Assembly: GCA_016214265.1 (NCBI GenBank)
Contig: JACROU010000035.1
Location: 1 to 43,187, forward strand
Length of the DNA stretch: 43,187 bases
Direction of reading: 5' to 3'
Source of the DNA: Candidatus Omnitrophota bacterium
GTDB lineage: Bacteria > Omnitrophota > Omnitrophia > Omnitrophales > JACROU01
Under the pieces are notes generated by a model. The model worked only from the letters and a program-made list of their open reading frames with translations, did no database searches and had not been told where the DNA came from. The translations under genes and the position numbers were made by a program. Shown piece after piece: positions 16,676-24,624 of this stretch. Every line of letters starts with the position of its first letter. Within the stretch, counting starts at the first letter, position 1.

Positions 16676-18357
16676 TCAAAAAAACGGCTTTGATTTTTTT
16701 TATAGCCTTCTTGTTATGCGGAAACGCTTGGGCTGCCAAAGCGCAATCCGTGAATCCGGATCCGCTAAAATATCTTCTCATTCAAGATGGCGGGCGTGTT
16801 AAACCCGTCAGCACCTTTTTTATGGAATCCATGCTGGTGATTACCGGTAAGGCGCGTTTTGAAAATGAGGATCCGACGGCGCTGTGTCTGGCCTGGATTA
16901 GTGATCCGCGTGCGTATGAGCAAAAACGGTTTATCCTTCTTGCTCACGAATCCCTCAAACGAATGATTCAGGCAGATCTCAAGCGTAAATATTTTTCTGC
17001 TCTGGAACTGGCGCAAAACCAGGAATTTCAGAAATTTTTGAAAGAAGTCGACGCGCGTCAAAAAGACAGGAAAAAACTGAACAACACCGAGCTGGAAGCG
17101 CTCCGGCTTTACGGAAGGTTGGACCGGTTCTACGGTATTGCCCAGGGGACAGCACTCAAAATCGTTCCTTTTAACAAAGTGAGCAAGAACGCCTGGATTT
17201 CTCCCGTTGATTTAATGCCTGGCCATGAGCTGGCTGAAGGAATGGATGTGAAGCTGCGTTTTGATTTTCTGGCGGTGTTTGGGACCGTGGTGCAAACGTT
17301 TAAAACCAAAGAGAAAAGCACATTCAACACGTCCGCAAAAATCCTTGTTGCGATTCAGGAAAAGATTGCGGCTTCATCCGGTATCAATTTTTCAAAATAT
17401 CCCATCCGGCAAGAGATTTTTTACAACGCGCTGGCTCCGTTTGCCCGGGCGTGGAAATTGTACCTTCTTGCTTTTCTGTTTCTTCTGACCGCGGCATTTT
17501 GGAAAAATATCTGGATTGAGAGAGCTGGGTTTTTTGTTTTTGCCTCCGGATTTTTGATTCACACTCTCGGTTTTGTGCTTCGTTCGTGGATTGCGGGACG
17601 TCCGCCGGTGAGTAATATGTATGAATCGGTAATTTGGGTTTCGTGGGGAGTCGTGTTTTTTGCTTCAATTCTGGGTGTTATTTACCGGCAGAAAATTTAT
17701 ATTTTAGCGGCAGCTCTGGTTTCAGCGATTGCACTTATTTTGGCCTCGAGCACAGCCACGGTGCTGAATCCTCAGATTGCGACGTTGGAGCCGGTGCTTC
17801 GTAGCAACTTTTGGCTCACCATTCACGTGATGACGATTACTTTAAGTTATGCGGCGTTCGCGCTTGCTTTTGGGATTGGCCATTACAATTTGTATTTGTA
17901 TGGATGGGGGAAGGCTAGTAAAGAAAAACTTCGGGCTGTGAATCTTTATGTCTACCGGGCAATTCAAATTGGCGTTATTCTTTTGGCCGCCGGAACGATT
18001 TTAGGCGGAGTGTGGGCTAATTATTCATGGGGCAGGTTCTGGGGCTGGGATCCCAAGGAAGTCTGGGCGCTTATCGCGCTTCTTGGCTATTTGACAATTC
18101 TCCACGGCCGGCATGCCGGCTGGCTTCGAGAATTTGGCATGGCCGTGGGTTCCGTTATCGCGTTTTTGGGTGTGTTGATGGCTTGGTATGGCGTCAATTT
18201 TGTTCTGGGGGTGGGGCTTCACAGTTATGGCTTTGGCGGCGGTGGACTTTCATATATTCTTACTGCCGTTATTTTTGATTTGGGATTCGTCGGTTTTGTG
18301 TCACTGCGGCATTTGCAGGTGTCGCCGACAAAGGGTAAACTTGCTAATAAGCAATGA
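16672..18357 (+). CDS. ccsA: Cytochrome c assembly protein CcsA (ResC family)
   Basis: CcsA is the haem-handling partner of ResB. The 561-aa protein starts with a signal-like segment (MIKKTALIFFIAFLLCGNAWA) and a roughly 230-residue extracytoplasmic N-terminal domain. It then has eight or so membrane helices carrying the tryptophan-rich WWD haem-binding motif (WGRFWGWDPKEVWALIAL) and conserved histidines (NFWLTIHVMT; LHGRHAGW; GVGLHSYGFG). It is longer than minimal CcsA (about 320 aa) because of the N-terminal domain, as is common in fused or extended ResC proteins. The presence of resB and ccsA implies the cell makes c-type cytochromes by System II. Confidence 0.93.
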   Translation: MIKKTALIFFIAFLLCGNAWAAKAQSVNPDPLKYLLIQDGGRVKPVSTFFMESMLVITGKARFENEDPTALCLAWISDPRAYEQKRFILLAHESLKRMIQADLKRKYFSALELAQNQEFQKFLKEVDARQKDRKKLNNTELEALRLYGRLDRFYGIAQGTALKIVPFNKVSKNAWISPVDLMPGHELAEGMDVKLRFDFLAVFGTVVQTFKTKEKSTFNTSAKILVAIQEKIAASSGINFSKYPIRQEIFYNALAPFARAWKLYLLAFLFLLTAAFWKNIWIERAGFFVFASGFLIHTLGFVLRSWIAGRPPVSNMYESVIWVSWGVVFFASILGVIYRQKIYILAAALVSAIALILASSTATVLNPQIATLEPVLRSNFWLTIHVMTITLSYAAFALAFGIGHYNLYLYGWGKASKEKLRAVNLYVYRAIQIGVILLAAGTILGGVWANYSWGRFWGWDPKEVWALIALLGYLTILHGRHAGWLREFGMAVGSVIAFLGVLMAWYGVNFVLGVGLHSYGFGGGGLSYILTAVIFDLGFVGFVSLRHLQVSPTKGKLANKQ

Positions 18358-18391
18358 ACAACAACCACCGGTATTCCGGTAAGGATGAATT

Positions 18392-18766
18392 ATGAGTCCG
18401 AACAAAAAAATTCTTTTTGTCGACGATGAGGATGATATTCGAGAAGTGGTACAAATCCGGCTTGAATCCAATGGCTATCAGGTAGTTACCGCAGCTTCGG
18501 GTGAGGAGGCGCTTAACAAGGTTGCCTCAGAACATCCTGATTTAATGATTTTGGATGTGATGATGCCCGGAATGGACGGTCTGGCCGTTTTAAAAAAACT
18601 GCGCAAAGAAGTAACATCCTCAAAACTTCCGGTTATTCTTTTGACTGCAAAGCGAAAAAAAATGATCGGTGATCTTTTTGAGCTTGAAGGTATTCAAGGT
18701 TTTATTGAAAAGCCTTTTGAGTCCGCTGTTTTGCTCGACATGATAAAAAAAGCGCTGGTCCAGTAA
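18392..18766 (+). CDS. Stand-alone response-regulator receiver domain
   Basis: This 124-aa CheY-like protein contains only a receiver domain. The acidic pocket (Asp11, Asp12), phospho-acceptor Asp55 (LMILDVMMPGMDG), Thr85 (VILLTAK) and Lys107 (IEKPF) are all present, so phosphotransfer chemistry looks intact. No output domain is present, so it acts through protein contacts or as a phosphate shuttle. No histidine kinase lies in the window. The start follows AAGGA about 6 bases upstream. A small hairpin (ACCGG-TATT-CCGGT, 18367-18380) precedes the ribosome-binding site. Confidence 0.93.
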   Translation: MSPNKKILFVDDEDDIREVVQIRLESNGYQVVTAASGEEALNKVASEHPDLMILDVMMPGMDGLAVLKKLRKEVTSSKLPVILLTAKRKKMIGDLFELEGIQGFIEKPFESAVLLDMIKKALVQ

Positions 18767-18774
18767 CTTTCCGA

Positions 18775-18803
18775 TTGATAACCTCATTGTGATCTGTTAT
18801 AAA
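18775..18803 (+). promoter_or_regulatory. Promoter for the AAA ATPase-HIT-dGTPase operon
   Basis: TTGATA (18775-18780), a 17-base spacer and TATAAA (18798-18803) with TG at 18795-18796 make a strong extended -10 promoter. The leader is about 50 bases, with an AAGGA ribosome-binding site before the ATG at 18860. Confidence 0.7.
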
Positions 18804-18859
18804 AATACCCCTTTTTCTTTTTTATTTCATCAGTGCCATTGAACTTAAGGATTTGATCT

Positions 18860-20488
18860 ATGGCGACGGACCCAGTAATGGGATCTGAGTTTTTCGAACG
18901 CGAAGAAATTTTAAGCTGGCTTACGAAAAGACTGGACGCGTTCAAACAGGGATACCGGCAGAACATGGCTCTTTTAGGAGCCATGGGCGTTGGAAAATCT
19001 TCTGTCCTGCATCAATTTCTTTCCCAGAATACCGACCCAAATTTTATTCCCATTTTTGTCGAAGTGCCACAAGGCTCCCTCGATTTGTTCATCAAACGTT
19101 TCATGGGCGCCTGCTTGACCGGCCTTCTGAAATCAAAGGGAGAGGAGCTGCCTTGGGATGTGACCGAGCTGATACAGCGTGCGAAAAAATTCGTACCGAA
19201 GACAGTTCGCCACATGCGCTCGACGCTAAAGCTCGCTAATCTCGGTAGGGAAGACGAAGCCTACCGGGAAGTGCTGGCGATTCCACGAATTATGCGTGAA
19301 GAGGCCTTGACCCGGGCCGTGCTGGTGCTGGATTCTTTCGGCAATCTTGAGACCCTTTCAGTCCGCGATCCGTTTGGTTCCTTGGGCAAAGAAATTATGA
19401 TCGACAAAGACACGATGTATCTGGTGGCCAGCTCGCATCCGCTTCGGGCACGGCAAATATTCCGAGAAAAACTTAATTTGCTTTTTGGCAACTTTGAAAT
19501 TCTGGAAATTAAAAACTTTGATTTTGCAGCTGCCTCGCGGGTGATTCAGAAAAAACTTGGCGCTTATCAGATCAGCCGGATTCAGGAAAACTTTCTGATT
19601 CACATGACGGATGCCCACCCATTTTATCTGGCTATATTGCTTTCACGGATCGAATCTTTATCGAAACTGAAAGCTGAGAATGCGATCAGTCCGGAAACTA
19701 TTTTTCAGGCGTTTCAGGATGAGGTTGAAAGCCGTAATGGCCGTATTCATCAATATCTAAATTCAATCTGCTCGGTCTGTGTGCGATTGAAAATTTTTGT
19801 TAATCCCTTGGAGGTGTTAGCCGCTATTGCCCAGGGACATCGGAAAATATCAGAAATTGCTCGCTTCGCAGGTTTGAAAATTGCTGATGCACAAAAAGTT
19901 TTGCAAAAACTTCTGGAAGAAGAAATTGTCCAGAAGGAGGGGGCGATTTTTCTCATTCCCGATATTTTGCTTAGGTTTTGGCTAAAATATGTGGCGGCGG
20001 TTGGATATCTTGGTTTTGAAAGTAATCCGGTTCGGCGTCAGGAATATTTTAGACGCGAGCTTGAGGCCCAATACAAAATTTATGAGGAGGCTGCGTCTAA
20101 GGATTTGCCGAAACGGGTTGAGGAGCTATTCCGCGTGTTTTCAGGCGAGGTGGTTTCGATGGGGACGTACAAGGTCTTATGCCCGTCCTTTCACGATATT
20201 CATTCCAAGCCTACAAACGGCCGCGTATTTCCGGTTTTTGCCCGAGCATCAAAAGGTGCGTGGCTCTGTCAGATTGCCTCAAAGCCGGTGAAAGAGGATG
20301 ATATCCGTGTGTTTCAAGAGGATGTTAAAAAACAGGGGGCCAAGGTGACTCAAAAAGTGGTAGTGGCTCTTTCCGGTATCGATCTGAACGCGACGCTCGC
20401 GGCGAAAGATTCCAAAATCGCAGTTTGGGATTTGAAAAATTTCAACCGCCTGCTCGAAATTTATGACCGCCCGAAAGTGATTTTATGA
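18860..20488 (+). CDS. AAA-family ATPase with winged helix and nuclease-like C-terminus
   Basis: The 542 residues hold a P-loop (GAMGVGKSS, 40-48), Walker B (LVLD, Asp158) and a sensor-like stretch (YLVASSHPLRA). A winged-helix region follows (about 330-370, KISEIARFAGLKIADAQKVL). The C-terminal domain includes 'GAWLCQIASKPVKEDDIRVFQEDV', 'VVVALSGIDLNATLAAKDSKIAVWDL' and 'NFNRLLEIYDRP', which resembles the restriction-endonuclease-like end of archaeal-type (DUF234) ATPases. The architecture is that of the archaeal AAA/DUF234 family, whose physiological function is largely unknown. It overlaps the HIT gene by four bases (ATGA). A substrate or role cannot be deduced. Confidence 0.75.
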   Translation: MATDPVMGSEFFEREEILSWLTKRLDAFKQGYRQNMALLGAMGVGKSSVLHQFLSQNTDPNFIPIFVEVPQGSLDLFIKRFMGACLTGLLKSKGEELPWDVTELIQRAKKFVPKTVRHMRSTLKLANLGREDEAYREVLAIPRIMREEALTRAVLVLDSFGNLETLSVRDPFGSLGKEIMIDKDTMYLVASSHPLRARQIFREKLNLLFGNFEILEIKNFDFAAASRVIQKKLGAYQISRIQENFLIHMTDAHPFYLAILLSRIESLSKLKAENAISPETIFQAFQDEVESRNGRIHQYLNSICSVCVRLKIFVNPLEVLAAIAQGHRKISEIARFAGLKIADAQKVLQKLLEEEIVQKEGAIFLIPDILLRFWLKYVAAVGYLGFESNPVRRQEYFRRELEAQYKIYEEAASKDLPKRVEELFRVFSGEVVSMGTYKVLCPSFHDIHSKPTNGRVFPVFARASKGAWLCQIASKPVKEDDIRVFQEDVKKQGAKVTQKVVVALSGIDLNATLAAKDSKIAVWDLKNFNRLLEIYDRPKVIL

Positions 20489-20988
20489 ACCGGCTTTGGG
20501 CTCCCTGGAGAAAAGCCTACATCACTCACAAAGTCAAAATTAAAGGCTGCCTTTTCTGTAACGCCCTTCGTTGCCAAAACGATAAATCCAATCTTGTGGT
20601 TAGGCGGACCCGCCATTCTTTTGCCATGCTCAATCTTTATCCTTACAACAACGGGCACGTAATGATTGTGCCGGCCCGGCATGTGGATGATTTGGATAAA
20701 TTAAATGAAGCTGAGCTCTTGGATTTAACCCAGCTCCTCATTCATGTGAAGAAATTGCTGAATCAAACTATGAAACCCGAGGGATTTAACATTGGCATTA
20801 ATCTGGGTAAGGCCGCGGGCGCCGGAATTACGAGTCATGTCCATATCCACATCGTCCCGAGGTGGGTGGGGGACGTCAATTTTATGCCGGCACTTTCCAG
20901 TACCAAAATCATCTCGGATTCTTTACAATCCTCGTATGAGCAGCTTACCCAAGCCCATCAGAAAACTTCTCGAGGCAAGCGAAGATAA
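20485..20988 (+). CDS. HIT-family nucleotide hydrolase or transferase
   Basis: This 167-aa protein carries the histidine triad HVHIHIVPRW (about 118-127), with a CxxC pair at Cys22 and Cys25 (CLFC) and a conserved upstream AMLNLYPYNNGHVMIVPARH. It closely matches the bacterial Ap4A-phosphorylase/HIT type (about 160-170 aa), which cleaves adenosine dinucleotides or nucleoside-phosphoramidates. The exact substrate is not determinable. It overlaps the AAA gene upstream and the dGTPase gene downstream (53 bases), so it is in one operon with two nucleotide-related or DNA-related proteins. Confidence 0.92.
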   Translation: MNRLWAPWRKAYITHKVKIKGCLFCNALRCQNDKSNLVVRRTRHSFAMLNLYPYNNGHVMIVPARHVDDLDKLNEAELLDLTQLLIHVKKLLNQTMKPEGFNIGINLGKAAGAGITSHVHIHIVPRWVGDVNFMPALSSTKIISDSLQSSYEQLTQAHQKTSRGKRR

Positions 20989-22072
20989 GCTTCTGGCTCC
21001 GTTTGCCGCCAAAAGCGGTCAAAGCTTCGGACGTAGATATCCCGAAAAAGAACATGATTTCCGCACTGCATTCCAGCGCGATCGCGACCGCATCGTCCAT
21101 TCCACCGCTTTCCGCCGGCTCGAGTACAAAACTCAGGTGTTCGTCAATCACGAAGGCGACCATTACCGTACGCGCCTGACGCACACCCTTGAGGCGGCGC
21201 AGATCGGCCGAACCGTTGCCCGCTGTTTGGGTCTGAACGAAGATCTCACGGAAACCATTATTTTGGCGCATGATTTGGGGCATGGCCCATTTGGACATGC
21301 CGGGGAAGACGCGCTTCGCGATTTGATGGTGCAGCACGGCGGCTTTGAGCATAATCAGCAAAGTCTGCGCATCGTCGAAGTACTTGAGGACAGCTATCAG
21401 GAATTTCCCGGATTGAATCTGACACTCGAGACCCGCATAGGCATGCAGAAGCATTCAGATAAGAAGGTGAAGGGGTATCACGTGGAATCCCGCATTGCTG
21501 ATCTCTCTGATGAAATCGCCTACGACTGTCACGATTTGGATGACGGCCTTCGTTCAGGACTCCTAAAGCCGGATGAGCTCGAGGATGTACGGCTCTGGAA
21601 AAGCGCGATGGATTATATTTCCAGAAAATATCCCCGGATCAAAGAAACTCAGCGGAATCGATTGGGGGTTCGTCTGGTGACCAACCGGCTTGTCTCAGAT
21701 ATGATTGCTCAAACACAAAAAAATATCGCTCGGTATAAAATCAATTCTCTCAAAGATCTTTTCCGGGTTGCGAGCCCGATTGCTGGTTTTTCTTCGGAAG
21801 TCCGCAAAGACAAGATTGAACTTCAGGATTATCTCAGCATTCATCTCTACCAGAATCAGCGCGTGATCCGGATGACGAACAAAGGGAAGCGTTTCCTTCG
21901 TGAAATCTTTAAAGTGTACAAAGACTGTCCCGAACAACTGCCGGCCCAAGTGCAAGAACGTGGCAAGAAGGATGGCATTTACCGCGCTATTTGCGACTAC
22001 ATTTCCGGTATGACCGACCGTTTCGCCCTCGAAGAATACAAACGCCTCTTCGAGCCTTTTGAGAGGGTATAA
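20936..22072 (+). CDS. dgt: dNTP triphosphohydrolase (dGTPase-like), HD superfamily
   Basis: This enzyme would hydrolyse dNTPs to nucleosides and triphosphate, trimming the nucleotide pool. The 378-aa protein shows metal-binding His83 (RLTHTLE), the HD pair His112-Asp113 (ILAHDLGHGPFGH) and downstream motifs (ESRIADLSDEIAYDCHDLDDGLR). The N-terminal SFGRRYPEKEHDFRTAFQRDRDRI and STAFRRLEYKTQV are typical of the deoxyguanosinetriphosphate triphosphohydrolase-like family. The ATG at 20936 is chosen over the longer frame from 20792 because the conserved part starts just after it. It overlaps the HIT gene by 53 bases. Confidence 0.92.
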   Translation: MSSLPKPIRKLLEASEDKLLAPFAAKSGQSFGRRYPEKEHDFRTAFQRDRDRIVHSTAFRRLEYKTQVFVNHEGDHYRTRLTHTLEAAQIGRTVARCLGLNEDLTETIILAHDLGHGPFGHAGEDALRDLMVQHGGFEHNQQSLRIVEVLEDSYQEFPGLNLTLETRIGMQKHSDKKVKGYHVESRIADLSDEIAYDCHDLDDGLRSGLLKPDELEDVRLWKSAMDYISRKYPRIKETQRNRLGVRLVTNRLVSDMIAQTQKNIARYKINSLKDLFRVASPIAGFSSEVRKDKIELQDYLSIHLYQNQRVIRMTNKGKRFLREIFKVYKDCPEQLPAQVQERGKKDGIYRAICDYISGMTDRFALEEYKRLFEPFERV

Positions 22073-22090
22073 AAGGCTTTATTTCCCCCC

Positions 22091-22119
22091 TTTAATCCCT
22101 GGTCTGATAGTGCTAAACT
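22091..22119 (+). promoter_or_regulatory. Candidate promoter next to the HD-GYP start
   Basis: A TGC-extended -10 TAAACT (22114-22119) has only a weak -35 (TTTAAT, 22091-22096) at 17 bases. Transcription would start near 22126, which is itself the A of the start codon, so the message may be leaderless. Confidence 0.45.
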
Positions 22120-22125
22120 TAATGG

Positions 22126-23631
22126 ATGATTCTCAGGAAACCGAAACACATATTAGAAAAGTTTTTCGATTCTAGTGAGGATTGGAAAGAGGGGTACCGC
22201 TCTTTCGTAGATCTTTTAGGACATCCTTGCGGCTGGCTGGTTTTGCCGGCGGATGAAGTGTCTGAAAAGCTAAGGCCTCTGGATATTTCCCATCGCTGTC
22301 CTCAATGTATTCAAGCTGCCAAACATCAGAAGTTGTGCAGCGAGTTTATTTATCATACCGCGATGCGGCACATGAATGACGAATTTAAAAAAATCCCCGA
22401 AGAAATCCCCTGTTCTCACGGCCATATTTATTCCATGTTTCCCATAATTCAGGATGGGGAACGTAAAGGCTTTATCGTCCTTTTGGATATTCCGAAGCAT
22501 CTCGCAAATAAAAAACAATTAATGGCCGCCTTCGCCGCCTTTCTTTCAAATATGATTCGTTACGCGTACAAAGAATTCGAGCTTCAGCATGTTTATGAAA
22601 CGGTGCACCCGCGCGCTCTGGCACTGTCAACGCTGCATTCTTTGCATCGTGTCATCCGAAGCAGTCTTCGTCTGGATGAACTGCTTCCTCGTGTGGCGCG
22701 GCTTTGCGCTCAGATTTTGAAGGCCCGCGGGTCCGCCATCATGCTGGTCGATTCCACGGGAAAATATTTGATTCCGAAAGTGGTGCTAGGCGATATGGCG
22801 AAGACGAAAAAACATATTCGTCACCGGCTCGGCCATGGCATTGAGGGAAAAGTGGGGGAAACCTGTGAGTTTTATCGCAGTCCCCGCTGCATCGCGATTC
22901 CTCTGATCGACGATGATTTGGTCGGCGTCATCTCCGTTTGCAACAAAATCGATAACAGCCCGTTCACCGACGCGGATGTTGAAATTGTGAAAACGCTTTC
23001 CGAGCAGGCCGTTGTGGCCATCAAAAGCGCCCAGCTGTACGAGGAAAGCGAAGAGCTGACGCTCGGTAGTATTAAATCCATCAACGAACTCATGAATCTC
23101 AGTCTGGATGTGGATCATTCGCATCATCAAATTTTGGGGGATCTTGCGATTGAAATCGGAAAAGAAATGCACATTCACGGAGATGAACTCACTAATCTGT
23201 ATCGCGCCACTTATCTTCTAGACACCGGACAAATCGGAACGCCGAAAAATATTCTTGAAAAACGCTCCAAATTAACCCTTGAAGAATTTGAGAAGGTGAA
23301 ACAGCATCCAGAATCGGGAGCCAATGTGCTGCGTAAAATTCCTTCGCTTCGGCCGCTTATTCCAATTATTCTGCATCATCATGAGCGTTATGACGGAAAA
23401 GGATATCCGGATCATTTAAAGGCGAAAGACATTCCGCTCGGGGCGCGGATTGTTGCGATTGTCGATGCTTATTCCGCGATGATTTCGAAACGTCCGTATC
23501 GGAAGAAAATGGCTCCGGAAGAAGCTGTGGAAGAAATCCGGAAAAATTCCGGCACTCAGTTTGATCCCGATGTTGTAGCTGTTTTTGAAAGAGTAATGGA
23601 ACGCCGTTTGCGTGAAAATAGAACGGCTTAG
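22126..23631 (+). CDS. GAF/HD-GYP-like protein with degenerate HD site
   Basis: The 501 residues contain three parts. A Cys-bearing N-terminal sensor-like region (about 25-125; Cys58, Cys61, Cys71, Cys96) recalls a PocR-type domain. A GAF domain follows (about 175-305, GSAIMLVDSTGKYLIPKVVLG; CIAIPLIDDDLVGVISVCNK). The C-terminus is an HD-GYP domain (about 310-500). In the last, the HHHERYDGKGYP motif (417-428) and the VDAYSAM aspartate (447) remain, but the usual LLHDIGK(I) reads LLDTGQIG, so the HD histidine is Leu365 (Asp366 kept). HD-GYP proteins normally cleave cyclic di-GMP. This one may be inactive or act as a binder. No ribosome-binding site is visible before the ATG at 22126. Confidence 0.85.
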   Translation: MILRKPKHILEKFFDSSEDWKEGYRSFVDLLGHPCGWLVLPADEVSEKLRPLDISHRCPQCIQAAKHQKLCSEFIYHTAMRHMNDEFKKIPEEIPCSHGHIYSMFPIIQDGERKGFIVLLDIPKHLANKKQLMAAFAAFLSNMIRYAYKEFELQHVYETVHPRALALSTLHSLHRVIRSSLRLDELLPRVARLCAQILKARGSAIMLVDSTGKYLIPKVVLGDMAKTKKHIRHRLGHGIEGKVGETCEFYRSPRCIAIPLIDDDLVGVISVCNKIDNSPFTDADVEIVKTLSEQAVVAIKSAQLYEESEELTLGSIKSINELMNLSLDVDHSHHQILGDLAIEIGKEMHIHGDELTNLYRATYLLDTGQIGTPKNILEKRSKLTLEEFEKVKQHPESGANVLRKIPSLRPLIPIILHHHERYDGKGYPDHLKAKDIPLGARIVAIVDAYSAMISKRPYRKKMAPEEAVEEIRKNSGTQFDPDVVAVFERVMERRLRENRTA

Positions 23632-23643
23632 AAAGGAAGAATA

Positions 23644-23781
23644 ATGGCGATAAAAATCCAAGCTCCTGAGGAAAATCAGAGTTTCCCCAAAATTTACCTG
23701 CTTCTTTTAATCTTGTCTTTTTTGATGGTGGCCGTTACATTTTTCTTTGTTGTGGGTTTTATTATGTCAAAACAGGGTTGA
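23644..23781 (+). CDS. 45-aa single-span membrane protein
   Basis: This short gene has a strong ribosome-binding site (AAAGGAAG) directly before its ATG at 23644. The product has a 15-residue polar start (MAIKIQAPEENQSFP), one long membrane helix (YLLLLILSFLMVAVTFFFVV), and a short MSKQG end. It sits 12 bases after the HD-GYP stop and 3 bases before the next gene, so co-transcription is likely. It is of unknown function and has no family that I recognise. Confidence 0.72.
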   Translation: MAIKIQAPEENQSFPKIYLLLLILSFLMVAVTFFFVVGFIMSKQG

Positions 23782-23784
23782 TTC

Positions 23785-24480
23785 ATGGAAAAAACAGGGA
23801 CGCGGCCCTTGGTTCGGTCCGAATTTTTTATCGCGCTTGTTTCTGTTGTTTTGTGTATCGCCGGCTATGTGTTGTTACCAAAATATACCAGCGATTTGAT
23901 GCTGGGGGTTATTCGCGCCCGCGCTAAGGTGGAAATTAATTTTGATAAATGCCAGACGCGCGGATTTTTCTGGGTGCGCTATCAGAACTTATCCGTTGCG
24001 CGTTCCGGGGGAGTCACCGTAACCGCCCGGGACGCTGTAATTCAATACAATATTTTGGATTTGATTTTCAAGCATCTCAATTTAAAGCTTTTGGCCAAGG
24101 GTATTAAAGTTCGCACACCGGGAGGCAGCGTTGGGAAAGCTGGTTTGATCAAGAATATCGAATTCGGTGATATGGAAAGCGTATTTACTTTGGCGGCGAA
24201 AAGAAAAATCCGAATCGACTATCTGAAACTTTCAGGACCAATGGGTAGTATTTTTGTAAAAGGCCGGTTGCAGGAAAAAGTGGATGTGGATCTTCGGTTT
24301 TCCTGCTTTTTAAGCCGTGAATTTTTGCTGGAATTGCCCAAGTTTGTCCAAGAAAATTTGTTTCGGGACAATGAACTTCCGCTCAAACAATTCAAGTTCA
24401 GTTTGAGAGGGCTGTGGTTTCAGCCGTCGATTGATTTTCAGTCAGATTTGATAGAATTTAATTTTAAAGCACGGAATTAA
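23785..24480 (+). CDS. Membrane-anchored AsmA-like protein, function unknown
   Basis: The 231-aa protein has an N-terminal anchor (EFFIALVSVVLCIAGYVLLP) and a periplasmic beta-rich region with alternating strands (VTVTARDAVIQYNILDLIFK; LKLLAKGIKVRTPGG; RIDYLKLSGPMGSIFVKG). Such repeated amphipathic strands resemble the AsmA/GspN-type lipid-transport or secretion accessory domains, but no motif is decisive. The start is three bases after the 45-aa gene, so the two appear to form a unit. Confidence 0.65.
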   Translation: MEKTGTRPLVRSEFFIALVSVVLCIAGYVLLPKYTSDLMLGVIRARAKVEINFDKCQTRGFFWVRYQNLSVARSGGVTVTARDAVIQYNILDLIFKHLNLKLLAKGIKVRTPGGSVGKAGLIKNIEFGDMESVFTLAAKRKIRIDYLKLSGPMGSIFVKGRLQEKVDVDLRFSCFLSREFLLELPKFVQENLFRDNELPLKQFKFSLRGLWFQPSIDFQSDLIEFNFKARN

Positions 24481-24530
24481 AAACGCAGTCGTCAATTTTT
24501 CGAGTCTTCTCATGGATGGAGAAGAAAAGA

Positions 24531-24615
24531 CGGGACGGATCCCTAAAGTAGTGGTTGGGTAAACCGATAATCTAAGTATCATTTCGTCATTTTACGTCTT
24601 ATTCTAACCGTCCCG
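24531..24615 (+). repeat. Inverted repeat upstream of the AMP nucleosidase gene
   Basis: CGGGACGG (24531-24538) and CCGTCCCG (24608-24615) are exact inverted copies, 69 bases apart, with a small internal GGTT...AACC hairpin (24553-24565). The right arm ends against the GGGAAG ribosome-binding site (24614-24619) of the next gene, so folding could mask initiation. It matches no riboswitch class I can name. Confidence 0.4.
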
Positions 24616-24624
24616 GGAAGATCA

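Noticed and set aside
18367-18380. ACCGG-TATT-CCGGT hairpin as a terminator between ccsA and the receiver gene
   Set aside because: The stem is only 5 bp and is followed by the AAGGA ribosome-binding site instead of a T-run.
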